Below are positions 19,410 to 26,567 of a stretch of DNA of 64,000 nucleotides, piece after piece (position 1 is the stretch's first letter; every line of letters starts with the position of its first letter). The notes under the pieces were generated by a model. The model saw only the letters and a list, made by a program, of their open reading frames with translations, did not search any database and was not told the DNA's origin. The position numbers and the translations under genes are program-made. This stretch comes from Bradyrhizobium amphicarpaeae (GTDB taxonomy: Bacteria > Pseudomonadota > Alphaproteobacteria > Rhizobiales > Xanthobacteraceae): assembly GCF_002266435.3 (NCBI RefSeq), contig NZ_CP029426.2, positions 1,952,001 through 2,016,000 on the forward strand, written 5' to 3'.

Positions 19410-19703
19410 ATGAAAGCTGGATTTGCCGCGATCGTCGTCGTGCTGTTAGCCGGGTCAGCCCTGGCGCAAAACGGAGCGCCGAGCGGCCGCGGGGCGGTGA
19501 CCGGCGATCCAGCCGCGAATTCCGCCAGCCCAAAGGCGGATACGCCAACCACGGGGGCGGCGTCCCGGTCGAACCCGAGCGGCAGCGGCACGTCATCGTC
19601 TGGCGGCAAGGATGACAATGGCGATGCGGGCCGGGACAAGATGCCGGAGAGCAACCGCGCGGTCCGGCCGGAGAGCCAGCAACATCATCCGAACGACAAA
19701 TAG
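19410..19703 (+). CDS. Exported low-complexity protein (97 aa)
   Basis: The ATG at 19410 has GGAGAAC upstream. A signal peptide (KAGFAAIVVVLLAGSALA, probable cleavage before QNG) precedes a mature part rich in Gly, Ser, Pro and Asp/Lys with no predicted fold. An EcfG-type promoter lies 27 bases before the start. Together with the other small exported proteins in this window, it is probably part of a general-stress envelope response. Function unknown. Confidence 0.75.
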   Translation: MKAGFAAIVVVLLAGSALAQNGAPSGRGAVTGDPAANSASPKADTPTTGAASRSNPSGSGTSSSGGKDDNGDAGRDKMPESNRAVRPESQQHHPNDK

Positions 19704-19705
19704 AG

Positions 19706-20218
19706 CTACTTGTCCGCCATGGTGCGCTCGGCGTCCTTGACCTGCGCACGCAGCAGCGGGAGCTGCTCGCGGGCGAACGCCGCGAGCGCGGTGTTGTCTG
19801 GCGCCTTCAGATAGCGTTCAAGCAACGCGATGGCCGATTCGTACTCCGGAATCTGCGAGGCATAGAAGGTTCGGACGAAGGTCGGTCCGTCCGACGTTTC
19901 GGGCTCCACCAGGCCCGCGCTGACAGCCGTCGTCTTGCCGATGCGCGGTTCCGCGCCGATCGCCTCCTGGATCTGCTTCAGCGTCTTGTCGCGCTTGGCG
20001 GCTTCCTCGGCGCGCAAGGCGGCGAGATTCCTGACCTCGGCATTGCCCTTCAGATCGGTGCTCTCCAGCAGGCCCTGCTGGAAACGGCTGAAATCGTAGA
20101 GGCCGCTGATGACGTCGATTGCGCGCGGCGCGCGATCGCCAAGCCCTCGTTCACCGCTGTTGTCGGCGGGCGCTGCGGTGCTGATGAAAGCCAGGATGAT
20201 CGCAACGAGAATTCGCAT
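19706..20218 (-). CDS. Exported DUF4142-like helical protein (170 aa)
   Basis: From the ATG at 20218 there is a signal peptide (RILVAIILAFISTAAPA) and then a mostly helical mature protein: FSRFQQGLLESTDLKGNAEVRNLA, then FVRTFYASQIPEYESAIALLERYLK. The pattern resembles ferritin-like DUF4142 proteins, a family with another member here at 23127-23678. Family assignment is moderate. The EcfG-type promoter at 20226-20250 sits only eight bases from this ATG, so transcription might start at or near it. Confidence 0.75.
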   Translation of the reverse strand: MRILVAIILAFISTAAPADNSGERGLGDRAPRAIDVISGLYDFSRFQQGLLESTDLKGNAEVRNLAALRAEEAAKRDKTLKQIQEAIGAEPRIGKTTAVSAGLVEPETSDGPTFVRTFYASQIPEYESAIALLERYLKAPDNTALAAFAREQLPLLRAQVKDAERTMADK

Positions 20219-20225
20219 CGTGATC

Positions 20226-20250
20226 AACCGCGGCTCACATGCGAAGTTCC
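20226..20250 (-). promoter_or_regulatory. EcfG-type promoter beside the DUF4142-like gene
   Basis: Minus strand GGAAC (20250-20246), 16 bases, GGTT (20229-20226). The gap of eight bases to the ATG at 20218 is very short, suggesting a nearly leaderless message or a start further inside. Confidence 0.6.
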
Positions 20251-20312
20251 CTGGAACATTACGATCCGGCAATCGGGTTGCGATGCGGGTGTTCCGCCCC
20301 CACGTATATTCC

Positions 20313-20507
20313 ATGAAACAGTCTGACATCTTCAGAGACAACGCCGATAATTGTCTTCAACTCGCCGAGCGAGCGGAAGGACAACCCACCCACAAGCGCT
20401 ATTCGCGCATGGCCGACGCCTGGACGGCGCTCGCTCATGAGCAGGACTGGCTGGATGGTGAAGTTCCGCCCGTCGCGAGGCGTTTTCCGCAGCAGCGGGA
20501 GGCGTGA
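20313..20507 (+). CDS. Small helical protein, DNCLQLAE type (64 aa)
   Basis: Begins MKQSDIFRDNADNCLQLAERAEG and has KRYSRMADAWTALAHEQDWLDGE. This pattern (DNAxxCxxLAE..A....R.M..AW..LA..Q.WLDG) belongs to a group of short proteins common in Bradyrhizobium and relatives, with no known function. It is divergent from the DUF4142-like gene. A GGAAC at 20253 is followed by GGTT only after 18 bases, so an EcfG promoter is doubtful. Confidence 0.75.
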   Translation: MKQSDIFRDNADNCLQLAERAEGQPTHKRYSRMADAWTALAHEQDWLDGEVPPVARRFPQQREA

Positions 20508-20624
20508 GCGGTCTCTTTCCGTGCATCTCCGTGTGAGATCGCTCACGGACTGCAAGCGACCGGTCCAGGATGATCAGGGGATAGTCGATCGCGTTGGTTT
20601 TGGATTCCAGAAGGAGGTTTTGCG

Positions 20625-20756
20625 ATGGCTCCACGTCTGGCTCTTGTTTCACTCATTCTCGCCTTCGGCGTCTCGGTCGCATTCGCGACGGTGACGACCG
20701 TGCGGCAGGTACATCTGGTGAAGGCATCGGCGGTGGCCCACGCGGCGCACAGTTAG
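20625..20756 (+). CDS. Small hydrophobic peptide (43 aa)
   Basis: A strong ribosome site AAGGAGG (20611-20617) lies eight bases before the ATG. The 43 codons encode a hydrophobic N-terminus (APRLALVSLILAFGVSVAFA) and a short tail rich in Val, His and Ala, ending HAAHS. It could be a secreted peptide or a single-span membrane microprotein. Short length and lack of family knowledge limit confidence, but the ribosome site and signal-like profile support translation. Confidence 0.55.
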   Translation: MAPRLALVSLILAFGVSVAFATVTTVRQVHLVKASAVAHAAHS

Positions 20757-20765
20757 CGCCACGCC

Positions 20766-20790
20766 GGAACATTCGACGCCGCGGTGCGTA
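20766..20790 (+). promoter_or_regulatory. Near-match EcfG-type promoter
   Basis: GGAAC (20766-20770), 16 bases, CGTA (20787-20790), one base off the NGTT core. It lies 36 bases before the ATG at 20827. Confidence 0.4.
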
Positions 20791-20826
20791 AGCGCTTCGA
20801 GACATCAGAAGAGGCGCAGGTAGATC

Positions 20827-21063
20827 ATGGCAAATTCCAACCACGGCATCGTCAAGGACAAGCGGGCGGAGGAGCAGCCCAGCGACAAGCAGCGCGCGCA
20901 GTCCGTGCACACGACGGACGCATCAAACAGGGACACGCAGACGAAGGGTACGAAGGGCTCGCCGTCGCGAGAGGCGACGCGCGATCCCAAGCTGAACGAC
21001 AACAGCAAGACGCCGGGCTCGGGGATGACGCCGGATGATTCCGGCGCGGCGCCAACCGGCTAG
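20827..21063 (+). CDS. Disordered hydrophilic protein (78 aa)
   Basis: The 78-residue product (MANSNHGIVKDKRAEEQPSD...) is dominated by Lys, Asp, Ser, Thr, Gly and Pro, with no hydrophobic segment and no Cys. It is probably intrinsically disordered and recalls hydrophilin or stress-induced short proteins, though this is only compositional. GGCGCAGG about ten bases upstream can serve as ribosome site. A near-match EcfG promoter precedes it. Two hairpins follow the stop. Confidence 0.65.
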   Translation: MANSNHGIVKDKRAEEQPSDKQRAQSVHTTDASNRDTQTKGTKGSPSREATRDPKLNDNSKTPGSGMTPDDSGAAPTG

Positions 21064-21107
21064 ACGCTTTCAATCTGACGGAACGAATCCTCGCGCGACG
21101 AGTCGAT

Positions 21108-21152
21108 AGATTGCTTCCGGTTGTCATGCCCCCGGTGCACCGGAAGCAATCT
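21108..21152. repeat. Perfect 14-bp inverted repeat
   Basis: Arms agattgcttccggt and accggaagcaatct with a 17-base loop. It is 45 bases after the stop of the 78-aa gene. There is no T run, so its role is unclear (RNA stability element, attenuator or mobile remnant). Confidence 0.6.
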
Positions 21153-21158
21153 CCAAGG

Positions 21159-21192
21159 ACGGCCCTGGCACCCACCGTGCCGGGGCCGTTTG
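21159..21192 (+). terminator. Terminator-like hairpin with weak T tail
   Basis: Thirteen-base-pair stem (acggccc-t-ggcac with gtgcc-g-gggccgt, one G-T pair), loop ccacc, then TTTG overlapping the stem end. It probably ends the 20827-21063 transcript. Confidence 0.5.
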
Positions 21193-21214
21193 TTGATGGA
21201 CGGCTCCCAGAGAG

Positions 21215-21463
21215 TCAGCCCCCGGCACCGTTCTCGGGATCTTCCTGCGTATGTCCTTCGGGCCCGCGGCCGAACACGCCGAAGGCGCTCGACTTCACAC
21301 CCGCGGTTGCCTCGACGCCGACAGCAGCGAGTCCGAACTTGAGCAGTTCGCGAACCGCTGCGGCACGCGTTGGCATGCGATGTTTGAACCGGAAATCGTC
21401 AATGGCGGCCAACTCTTCCGGCGAGAGCATGACCTGAAGCCGCTCGGCGCGAAGGTCGTTCAT
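21215..21463 (-). CDS. Ribbon-helix-helix-like protein (82 aa)
   Basis: Residues about 6-50 (ERLQVMLSPEELAAIDDFRFKHRMPTRAAAVRELLKFGL) have the beta-helix-helix layout of Arc/MetJ/CopG regulators: a short strand, a helix with EELAAIDDF, a basic turn, then a helix starting at TRAAAVREL. A flexible Gly-rich tail follows. Such proteins often bind DNA as dimers. It has an EcfG-type promoter (21503-21527), and no partner toxin gene is adjacent, so a toxin-antitoxin role is not supported. Confidence 0.8.
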   Translation of the reverse strand: MNDLRAERLQVMLSPEELAAIDDFRFKHRMPTRAAAVRELLKFGLAAVGVEATAGVKSSAFGVFGRGPEGHTQEDPENGAGG

Positions 21464-21502
21464 GGTCGATCACGCAAATTGAGTGGTTTGAGCAACTTAC
21501 TC

Positions 21503-21527
21503 AACAAGCCAATTTGGCAAGAGTTCC
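21503..21527 (-). promoter_or_regulatory. EcfG-type promoter for the RHH-like gene
   Basis: Minus strand GGAAC (21527-21523), 16 bases, TGTT (21506-21503). The ATG is at 21463. Confidence 0.7.
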
Positions 21528-21635
21528 CCAAGAGTCCAAAGAGTCGCGGAATGAGTAAAAAAGTAGAATAAATTCAATAGGTTGTCATGAAACGACTTTC
21601 GCCTTGGCGCATTTTCATGGAAAGGGAGTTGAGCC

Positions 21636-21794
21636 ATGACGGATGAAGTCAGGTTGCCCCGTAAGCTTTCCGAAGAGCCGGAAGCGCCCAAACCGGTACG
21701 CCAAAGCCACCAAGAGGTCATCGATCAAGTCGAGCGCTGGGCCAACAGCCCGGGGCTGCAGCCTCCAAGGAGGGAAGATGCGAAGACGGTCTGA
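21636..21794 (+). CDS. Small hydrophilic protein (52 aa)
   Basis: AAAGGGAG lies about ten bases before the ATG. The product MTDEVRLPRKLSEEPEAPKP... is charged and Pro-rich, with a central helix (SHQEVIDQVERWANS). Its 3' end overlaps the next gene by 17 bases in another frame, and the ribosome site of that gene lies inside it, so the two may be coupled. No family recognised. Confidence 0.55.
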   Translation: MTDEVRLPRKLSEEPEAPKPVRQSHQEVIDQVERWANSPGLQPPRREDAKTV

Positions 21795-21972
21795 GCCACA
21801 CACATTCGAGCAGCGTCTCAAGGCGCACAAGCAGCGGCTCGAGCACGAACTGTCCGGCCTGCCGGATGGGCACCAGCGCGACGCCGTTAGTGCGCGCATC
21901 GATCAGCTTCAGACGGCCAGCGAGATGCACGGCTTCCTGATGCTACGGGGCGATTCCTCGCCCCGTCGCTGA
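21778..21972 (+). CDS. Small helical protein (64 aa)
   Basis: The ATG at 21778 has AAGGAGGG directly upstream. The 64-residue product has a charged helix (TFEQRLKAHKQRLEHELSGLPDGHQRDAVSARIDQLQTASEMHGFL). It resembles other short rhizobial proteins with an RL...LP.G..RD....+I.Q...A..M..+L pattern. It overlaps the upstream 52-aa gene. Function unknown. Confidence 0.7.
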   Translation: MRRRSEPHTFEQRLKAHKQRLEHELSGLPDGHQRDAVSARIDQLQTASEMHGFLMLRGDSSPRR

Positions 21973-22033
21973 CGGCGCCAGCCGATCGGGTCTTGTCTGG
22001 TCAAACGCGCACGAGCCCTCCGCATCGGCTCCG

Positions 22034-23032
22034 TCAAGGCTGGCCGGATCCGCCGGCCGCGCCATACACCTGGCCGGTCGCATAGCTGGCGTCGGCCGCC
22101 GCAAGCTGCACATAGATCGAGGCGAGCTCGACGGGCTGGCCGGGACGACCGAGCGGCGTCATGCCGCCGAACTTTTCCAGCTTCTCCATCGTGGCCCCGC
22201 CGGAGACCTGGAGCGGCGTCCAGATCGGCCCCGGGGCGACGCCGTTGACGCGGATGCCCTTCGATGCGAGCTGCTTGGCCAGCGACTTCACATAGTTCAT
22301 CGTTGCAGCCTTGGTCTGCGCATAGTCGTAGAGATCTGGCGACGGGTCGTAAGCCTGCTCCGAGGTGGTGCCGATGATGCAGGAGCCGGGCTTGAGATGC
22401 CGCAGCGCCGCCTTGATGATCCAGAACGGAGCGTAGATGTTGGTCTTCATGGTGGCGTCGAAATCTTCCGACGACACGTCGAGAATGGACGCGCGGGTCT
22501 GCTGCCGGGCGGCGTTGTTGACGAGGATGTCGAGGCCGCCGAGGCCCTGCACAGCCTGCTCAACCAGTTGGCGGCAGAAGGCCTCGTCCTTGAGGTCGCC
22601 GGGGATCGCAAGCCCGGTTCGTCCTTCCTTCTTGATCAGCGCGATCACTTCCTGTGCGTCGGGCTCTTCCGCCGGCAAATAATTGATCGCGACGTCGGCG
22701 CCTTCGCGCGCATAGGCGATGGCGGCGGCGCGGCCCATACCGGAATCGCCGCCGGTGATCAGCGCCTTGCGGCCGGCGAGCCGGCCGGAGCCCTTGTAGC
22801 TGGTCTCGCCATGGTCGGGACGCGGCTCCATCTGGCCGGCGAGGCCTGGCCATGGCTGCGATTGCTTCTTGAACGGCGGCTTCGGATAGCGGCTGACGGG
22901 ATCGATGAGACTGTGCTCGGCCATCGAGGTATCTCCTTTCGCTGTGGATGCCAGCGAAGCCGCCGCGAGCGTTGCGCCTGCAGCGTGGACGACGTGGCGA
23001 CGTGACAATGAGGTTTTGCTGGGGTTCGACAT
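22034..23032 (-). CDS. SDR family oxidoreductase with possible Tat leader
   Basis: The 332-residue protein has a Rossmann SDR domain: TGGDSGMGRAAA cofactor motif, NNAARQQ, catalytic YAQTK (Y-x3-K) and a C-terminal GQVYGAAGG. The N-terminal ~35 residues carry SRRHVVHAAGATLAAASLASTA, a twin-arginine-like signal. A second start at the ATG at 22924 has a very good AAAGGAGAT ribosome site and would give a cytoplasmic form of 296 residues. The ATG at 23032 has GGAG seven bases upstream. Homologues are often called glucose or aldehyde dehydrogenases without proof. The next gene upstream is a DUF4142 protein on the same strand. Confidence 0.88.
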   Translation of the reverse strand: MSNPSKTSLSRRHVVHAAGATLAAASLASTAKGDTSMAEHSLIDPVSRYPKPPFKKQSQPWPGLAGQMEPRPDHGETSYKGSGRLAGRKALITGGDSGMGRAAAIAYAREGADVAINYLPAEEPDAQEVIALIKKEGRTGLAIPGDLKDEAFCRQLVEQAVQGLGGLDILVNNAARQQTRASILDVSSEDFDATMKTNIYAPFWIIKAALRHLKPGSCIIGTTSEQAYDPSPDLYDYAQTKAATMNYVKSLAKQLASKGIRVNGVAPGPIWTPLQVSGGATMEKLEKFGGMTPLGRPGQPVELASIYVQLAAADASYATGQVYGAAGGSGQP

Positions 23033-23126
23033 CATGCTCTCCGGGATGATCGAGGCTCAATGCGCGGAGGCGGTCGACGTTGCTAAGCAAAGGACGCCGG
23101 GCGTGCCGGCGTCCTTCAGCATTGCG

Positions 23127-23678
23127 TTACTTGGATTGGCCGACGCTCGGCGCCTTCCCGAGAGTCTTTGCCATCTCGAGGTGATGCTTCAGGGCAGGCA
23201 GCGTCTTGCCGGCCCAATTCTTGAGATCGGCATTGTCGCCGCCCTTGGCGTAGCGTTCGAATAGCGAGACGGCGTCTTCATGCGCGCTGACCTGATAGGA
23301 ATTGTAGTCCGAGCTGAAGTCCTTGCCGTTCACACCCTTCAGCTTGTCGAGCTTGCTCTGGTGCGAGCTGTCGAGTTGGGTCGGAAGCGTGGCCTGGATT
23401 TTCTTTTCGCCGACCAGGCCCTTGAGCTCGGTGCTGGTCTTGGTGTGGTCGGTGATCATCTGCTGGGCGAAAGACTTCTCTTCCGCGTTGCCCTTCTGCT
23501 CGGCGAGCTTGCTCGATTCGATCTCGAACATGTCGCTGATCGCGACCTCCTTGACGAAGTCGGCGGTCGCCGGCGCGACGCCGAGCGCGGAGTTGACGCC
23601 GGTTTTCTCGCCAAGCGACTGGGCAAGGGCGGGGCCCGCGAAAGCGACGCAGGCGAGAGCGATGAGAGTGCGTTTCAT
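23127..23678 (-). CDS. DUF4142 exported ferritin-like protein
   Basis: The 183-residue protein has a signal peptide (KRTLIALACVAFAGPALAQ) and a four-helix DUF4142 domain with DFVKEVAISDMFEIESSKLAEQ, FAQQMITDHTKTSTELKGL and the C-terminal LPALKHHLEMAKTL. Conserved His and Glu residues recall ferritin-like bundles, but metal binding is not established. Such proteins are frequent in general-stress regulons. The EcfG-type promoter at 23733-23757 supports that. The second DUF4142-like gene lies 3 kb to the left. Confidence 0.9.
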   Translation of the reverse strand: MKRTLIALACVAFAGPALAQSLGEKTGVNSALGVAPATADFVKEVAISDMFEIESSKLAEQKGNAEEKSFAQQMITDHTKTSTELKGLVGEKKIQATLPTQLDSSHQSKLDKLKGVNGKDFSSDYNSYQVSAHEDAVSLFERYAKGGDNADLKNWAGKTLPALKHHLEMAKTLGKAPSVGQSK

Positions 23679-23732
23679 GGTCCAATTCTCCAAAGGATCG
23701 CGCAACCGCTTTCCGGCCGCGTTGCGCCGACC

Positions 23733-23757
23733 AACACGTCGTGAGGAAGGAGGTTCC
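23733..23757 (-). promoter_or_regulatory. EcfG-type promoter for the DUF4142 gene
   Basis: Minus strand GGAAC (23757-23753), 16 bases, TGTT (23736-23733). The ATG is at 23678. Confidence 0.72.
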
Positions 23758-23881
23758 AAACGGCCAATCCGTTGGGTGCCTCGCACTCCGCGGATTGATC
23801 GGGTCCGTCGCCTTGCGACGCAACCGTTCCGGCAGGAACGCTCCGCCGTCATCGCGAAAGCGTCGGCGCGCACGTCATCGA

Positions 23882-25678
23882 TCATCCCTTTCCCGGCAAG
23901 ATGGATTCGAGCACCTGCCGCGCGGCGCCCTTGATGACGCCGCTCTCGTTCGGGTCCCCCTTCATCAGGGCGAGCGAGAAGTTCTTGGCCTGTTGAAGCG
24001 TGATATGCGGCGGCAGCGGCGGCACTTCGGGGTCGGTCTTCACCTCCAGCACGACGGGCATCTCGCATCCCAGCGCCTGCTCCCAGGCCGAGCCAAGCAA
24101 CTCCGGGCTGTCGACGAAGATGCCGCGCAGGCCGATCAACTCGGCGAAGCGGGAATAGGAGACGTTGGGAATGCGCTGCGAGGCCTCGAATTTGGGATCG
24201 CCGTTGATGATGCGCTGCTCCCATGTCACCTGGTTGAGGTCCTCGTTGTTGAAGACGCAGACGATGAAGCGCGGGTCGCGCCAGGAGCGCCAGTACTTCG
24301 CGGCGGTGATCAATTCGGCCATGTTGTTCATCTGCATCGCGCCGTCGCCGACCAGCGCGATCACGGGCCGGTCGGGATGGGCGTATTTCGCGGCGAGCGC
24401 ATAGGGCACGGCGGCGCCCATCGAGGCGAGGCCGCCGGACAGCGAGGCGATCATGCCGCGCCGCATCTTCAGGTCGCGTGCGAACCAGTTGGCACACGAG
24501 CCAGAATCGCTGGTGATGATCGCACGGTCGGGCAGGCGCGGGGACAATTCCCAGGCAACGAGCTGCGGATTGACCGGCGCGGCCGGCTGGTGAGCCCGGC
24601 CGTCAAGCGTCTTCCACCATTCTGCGACGCCGTCCTCGATGCCCTGACGCCAGGCGCCGTCGCCCTTGGCCTTCAGGCGCGGCAACAGCGCGCGCAGTGT
24701 CTCGGCCGCATCGCCCACGAGCCCGACTTCCATCGGAAAGCGGATCGACATCATGCCGGCGTCGATGTCGATCTGCACGCCGCGCGCCGCGCCTTCCTTC
24801 GGCAGGAACTCGGCATAGGGGAAGGCGGAGCCGACCATCAGCAGCGTGTCGCATTCCATCATCATGTTATAGCTGGGCTCAGTGCCGAGCAGGCCGATCG
24901 AGCCGGTGACCCACGGCAGGTCGTCGGGCAGCGCGGCCTTGCCGAGCAGTGCCTTGGCGCAGCCGGCACCCAGGCGGTCGGCGACGGCGATCACCTCGTC
25001 GGTGGCGCCGAGCGCACCGGCGCCGATCAGCATCGCAACCTTCTTGCCGGCATTGAGCACGTCCGCCGCGCGATCGAGATCGGCCTCACGCGGGATGACG
25101 CGCGGGGCGCTGTAGCCGATGCCGGAATGCAGCGTGCCGTGAGCGCGGGGCGGGCTTACATAGGGCTCGTCCTGCAAATCATTGGGCAGGATGATCACGG
25201 TCGGGGCCCGCCGCGCCAGCGCGATCCGAACCGCGCGGTCGATCAGGTGCCGCACTTGTGCCGGCGAGGAGGCCTGCATGACGTAGGCACCGGCGACGTC
25301 CTTGAACATCGAGAGAAGGTCGATCTCCTGCTGATAGTGGCCGCCGAGAGCGTTGCGGGCCTGCTGGCCGACGATCGCCAGCACCGGCTGGTGATCGAGC
25401 AGGGCGTCGTAAAGTCCGGTGATCAGATGCGATGCGCCGGGTCCGGAGGTCGCGATGCAAACGCCAAGCTCTCCGGAGAACTTCGCATAGGCACTCGCCA
25501 TGAACGCCGCCATCTCTTCGTGCCGCGCCTGCACGAAGCCGATCTCGCCTTCCTTGCCTTGAGCCCGGTTCATCGCGCCGAACACGCCGTTGATGCCATC
25601 GCCGGGATAGCCGAAGATGTGGCGCACGCCCCATTGATGCAGACGCTGGACGATGAAGTCGGAGACGGTCTGGGACAT
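23882..25678 (-). CDS. ThDP-dependent pyruvate oxidase/acetolactate synthase-like enzyme
   Basis: The 598-residue protein has the three-domain layout of the family. The N-terminal pyrimidine-binding domain contains GYPGDGINGVFGAM and the catalytic Glu in RHEEMAAFMA, the middle domain follows, and the C-terminal pyrophosphate-binding domain has GDGAMQMNNMAEL (GDG...NN motif). The closest annotated relatives are usually called thiamine-pyrophosphate-requiring protein or PoxB-like; substrate cannot be fixed from sequence. No membrane tail like that of E. coli PoxB is obvious. A perfect EcfG-type promoter lies upstream, implying a stress or stationary-phase role. Confidence 0.92.
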   Translation of the reverse strand: MSQTVSDFIVQRLHQWGVRHIFGYPGDGINGVFGAMNRAQGKEGEIGFVQARHEEMAAFMASAYAKFSGELGVCIATSGPGASHLITGLYDALLDHQPVLAIVGQQARNALGGHYQQEIDLLSMFKDVAGAYVMQASSPAQVRHLIDRAVRIALARRAPTVIILPNDLQDEPYVSPPRAHGTLHSGIGYSAPRVIPREADLDRAADVLNAGKKVAMLIGAGALGATDEVIAVADRLGAGCAKALLGKAALPDDLPWVTGSIGLLGTEPSYNMMMECDTLLMVGSAFPYAEFLPKEGAARGVQIDIDAGMMSIRFPMEVGLVGDAAETLRALLPRLKAKGDGAWRQGIEDGVAEWWKTLDGRAHQPAAPVNPQLVAWELSPRLPDRAIITSDSGSCANWFARDLKMRRGMIASLSGGLASMGAAVPYALAAKYAHPDRPVIALVGDGAMQMNNMAELITAAKYWRSWRDPRFIVCVFNNEDLNQVTWEQRIINGDPKFEASQRIPNVSYSRFAELIGLRGIFVDSPELLGSAWEQALGCEMPVVLEVKTDPEVPPLPPHITLQQAKNFSLALMKGDPNESGVIKGAARQVLESILPGKG

Positions 25679-25712
25679 CGCGGGTGGCTCTCGATTGTGC
25701 TGAAGCTCAGAG

Positions 25713-25737
25713 AACGACTCCTCTTTCGCGATGTTCC
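25713..25737 (-). promoter_or_regulatory. EcfG-type promoter for the ThDP enzyme
   Basis: Minus strand GGAAC (25737-25733), 16 bases, CGTT (25716-25713), an exact match. The ATG is at 25678. Confidence 0.78.
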
Positions 25738-25764
25738 TGGGTTGCCGTCGGGAACATCGGTGCC

Positions 25765-25789
25765 GGAACGATCGCTCGCCTGTCCGGTT
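25765..25789 (+). promoter_or_regulatory. EcfG-type promoter for the PRC-barrel gene
   Basis: GGAAC (25765-25769), 16 bases, GGTT (25786-25789); ATG at 25820. It forms a back-to-back pair with the site at 25713-25737. Confidence 0.72.
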
Positions 25790-25819
25790 GATTCCCATTG
25801 GCTGAGTGGAGGAACGACG

Positions 25820-26194
25820 ATGCTGAATCAGGGTGAAATGGATCGCGACGAAATGGGCCGGCTGATCGGCAGCGACAAGGTCGAGGGAACCTCGGTCTAT
25901 GGGGCCGATCGAAACAAGATCGGTTCGATCGAACGCGTGATGATCGACAAGGTCAGCGGCAAGGTGTCCTACGCCGTGCTGGGCTTCGGCGGATTTCTGG
26001 GCCTTGGCAACGATCACTACCCGTTGCCTTGGCAGTCGCTGAAGTACGACACGGAACTTGGCGGGTATGTCACCGGCATCACCACCAAGGAACTCGAAGG
26101 CGCGCCGAAATACGCCGAACGGAGTGATTGGAACTGGGGTGATGACGCCGCGGTACGCGGCATCAATTCCTATTACGGCGTTCCGTTTGCGTGA
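25820..26194 (+). CDS. PRC-barrel domain protein (124 aa)
   Basis: GGAGGAA precedes the ATG. Residues about 15-85 form a PRC barrel: LIGSDKVEGTSVYGADRNKIGSIERVMIDKVSGKVSYAVLGFGGFLGLGNDHYPLPW. This is the standard pattern of stand-alone PRC-barrel proteins that are common in alphaproteobacterial stress regulons. The C-terminus is Trp/Asp-rich and ends SYYGVPFA. A 52-aa gene follows 22 bases later, likely in the same transcript, ended by a strong terminator. Confidence 0.92.
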   Translation: MLNQGEMDRDEMGRLIGSDKVEGTSVYGADRNKIGSIERVMIDKVSGKVSYAVLGFGGFLGLGNDHYPLPWQSLKYDTELGGYVTGITTKELEGAPKYAERSDWNWGDDAAVRGINSYYGVPFA

Positions 26195-26216
26195 CCCTGC
26201 AAGTGAGGACAGAACA

Positions 26217-26375
26217 GTGAGTAAGGAGACCCCTGCGGACGATCCCCGGCAAGAGAGCGACTGGGGCTCGCACCGGCAAACCGACAAGCCCTGGAAGGGC
26301 AATCCGGAAAAGGAGCAGGGATCGGACGAGGCGAAGCCCGATCTCGAGAAATGGCACGAGACCAAGACGCACTGA
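26217..26375 (+). CDS. Small hydrophilic protein (52 aa)
   Basis: The GTG at 26217 has GTGAGGAC just upstream. The product is highly charged (MSKETPADDPRQESDWGSHRQ..., ending LEKWHETKTH), probably disordered, with several Trp. It follows the PRC-barrel gene at 22 bases and precedes a strong terminator, so it is likely cotranscribed and stress-induced. No family is recognised. Confidence 0.6.
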   Translation: MSKETPADDPRQESDWGSHRQTDKPWKGNPEKEQGSDEAKPDLEKWHETKTH

Positions 26376-26400
26376 CAGATAAATTTTCGGTGACGACGGA

Positions 26401-26435
26401 GCAAGCGCGGCATCCCGATGCCGCGCTTGCTTTTT
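26401..26435 (+). terminator. Strong intrinsic terminator
   Basis: Thirteen-base perfect stem gcaagcgcggcat/atgccgcgcttgc, loop cccg, then five T. It ends the PRC-barrel transcript. Confidence 0.93.
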
Positions 26436-26474
26436 GAGCAGGCACTCGCGAATGGCAGTAGCGCCTTCTCGAGC

Positions 26475-26499
26475 GGAACCATGCTTCGGCAATGCGGTT
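26475..26499 (+). promoter_or_regulatory. EcfG-type promoter for the efflux operon
   Basis: GGAAC (26475-26479), 16 bases, GGTT (26496-26499). The start of the HlyD-family gene is at 26568. Confidence 0.72.
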
Positions 26500-26567
26500 A
26501 GCTCGCGGCCGGCGAGGCGGCTCATGCCACCCCGGCGCAAGGTCTATTCCTGAAAGAGGTGTTGCCC

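Noticed and set aside
20253..20279. EcfG-type promoter for the 64-aa gene at 20313
   Set aside because: GGAAC at 20253 is followed by GGTT only after 18 bases; all convincing sites here have 16.
21215..21463. Antitoxin of a toxin-antitoxin pair
   Set aside because: The RHH-like protein has no toxin-like gene on the same strand next to it.
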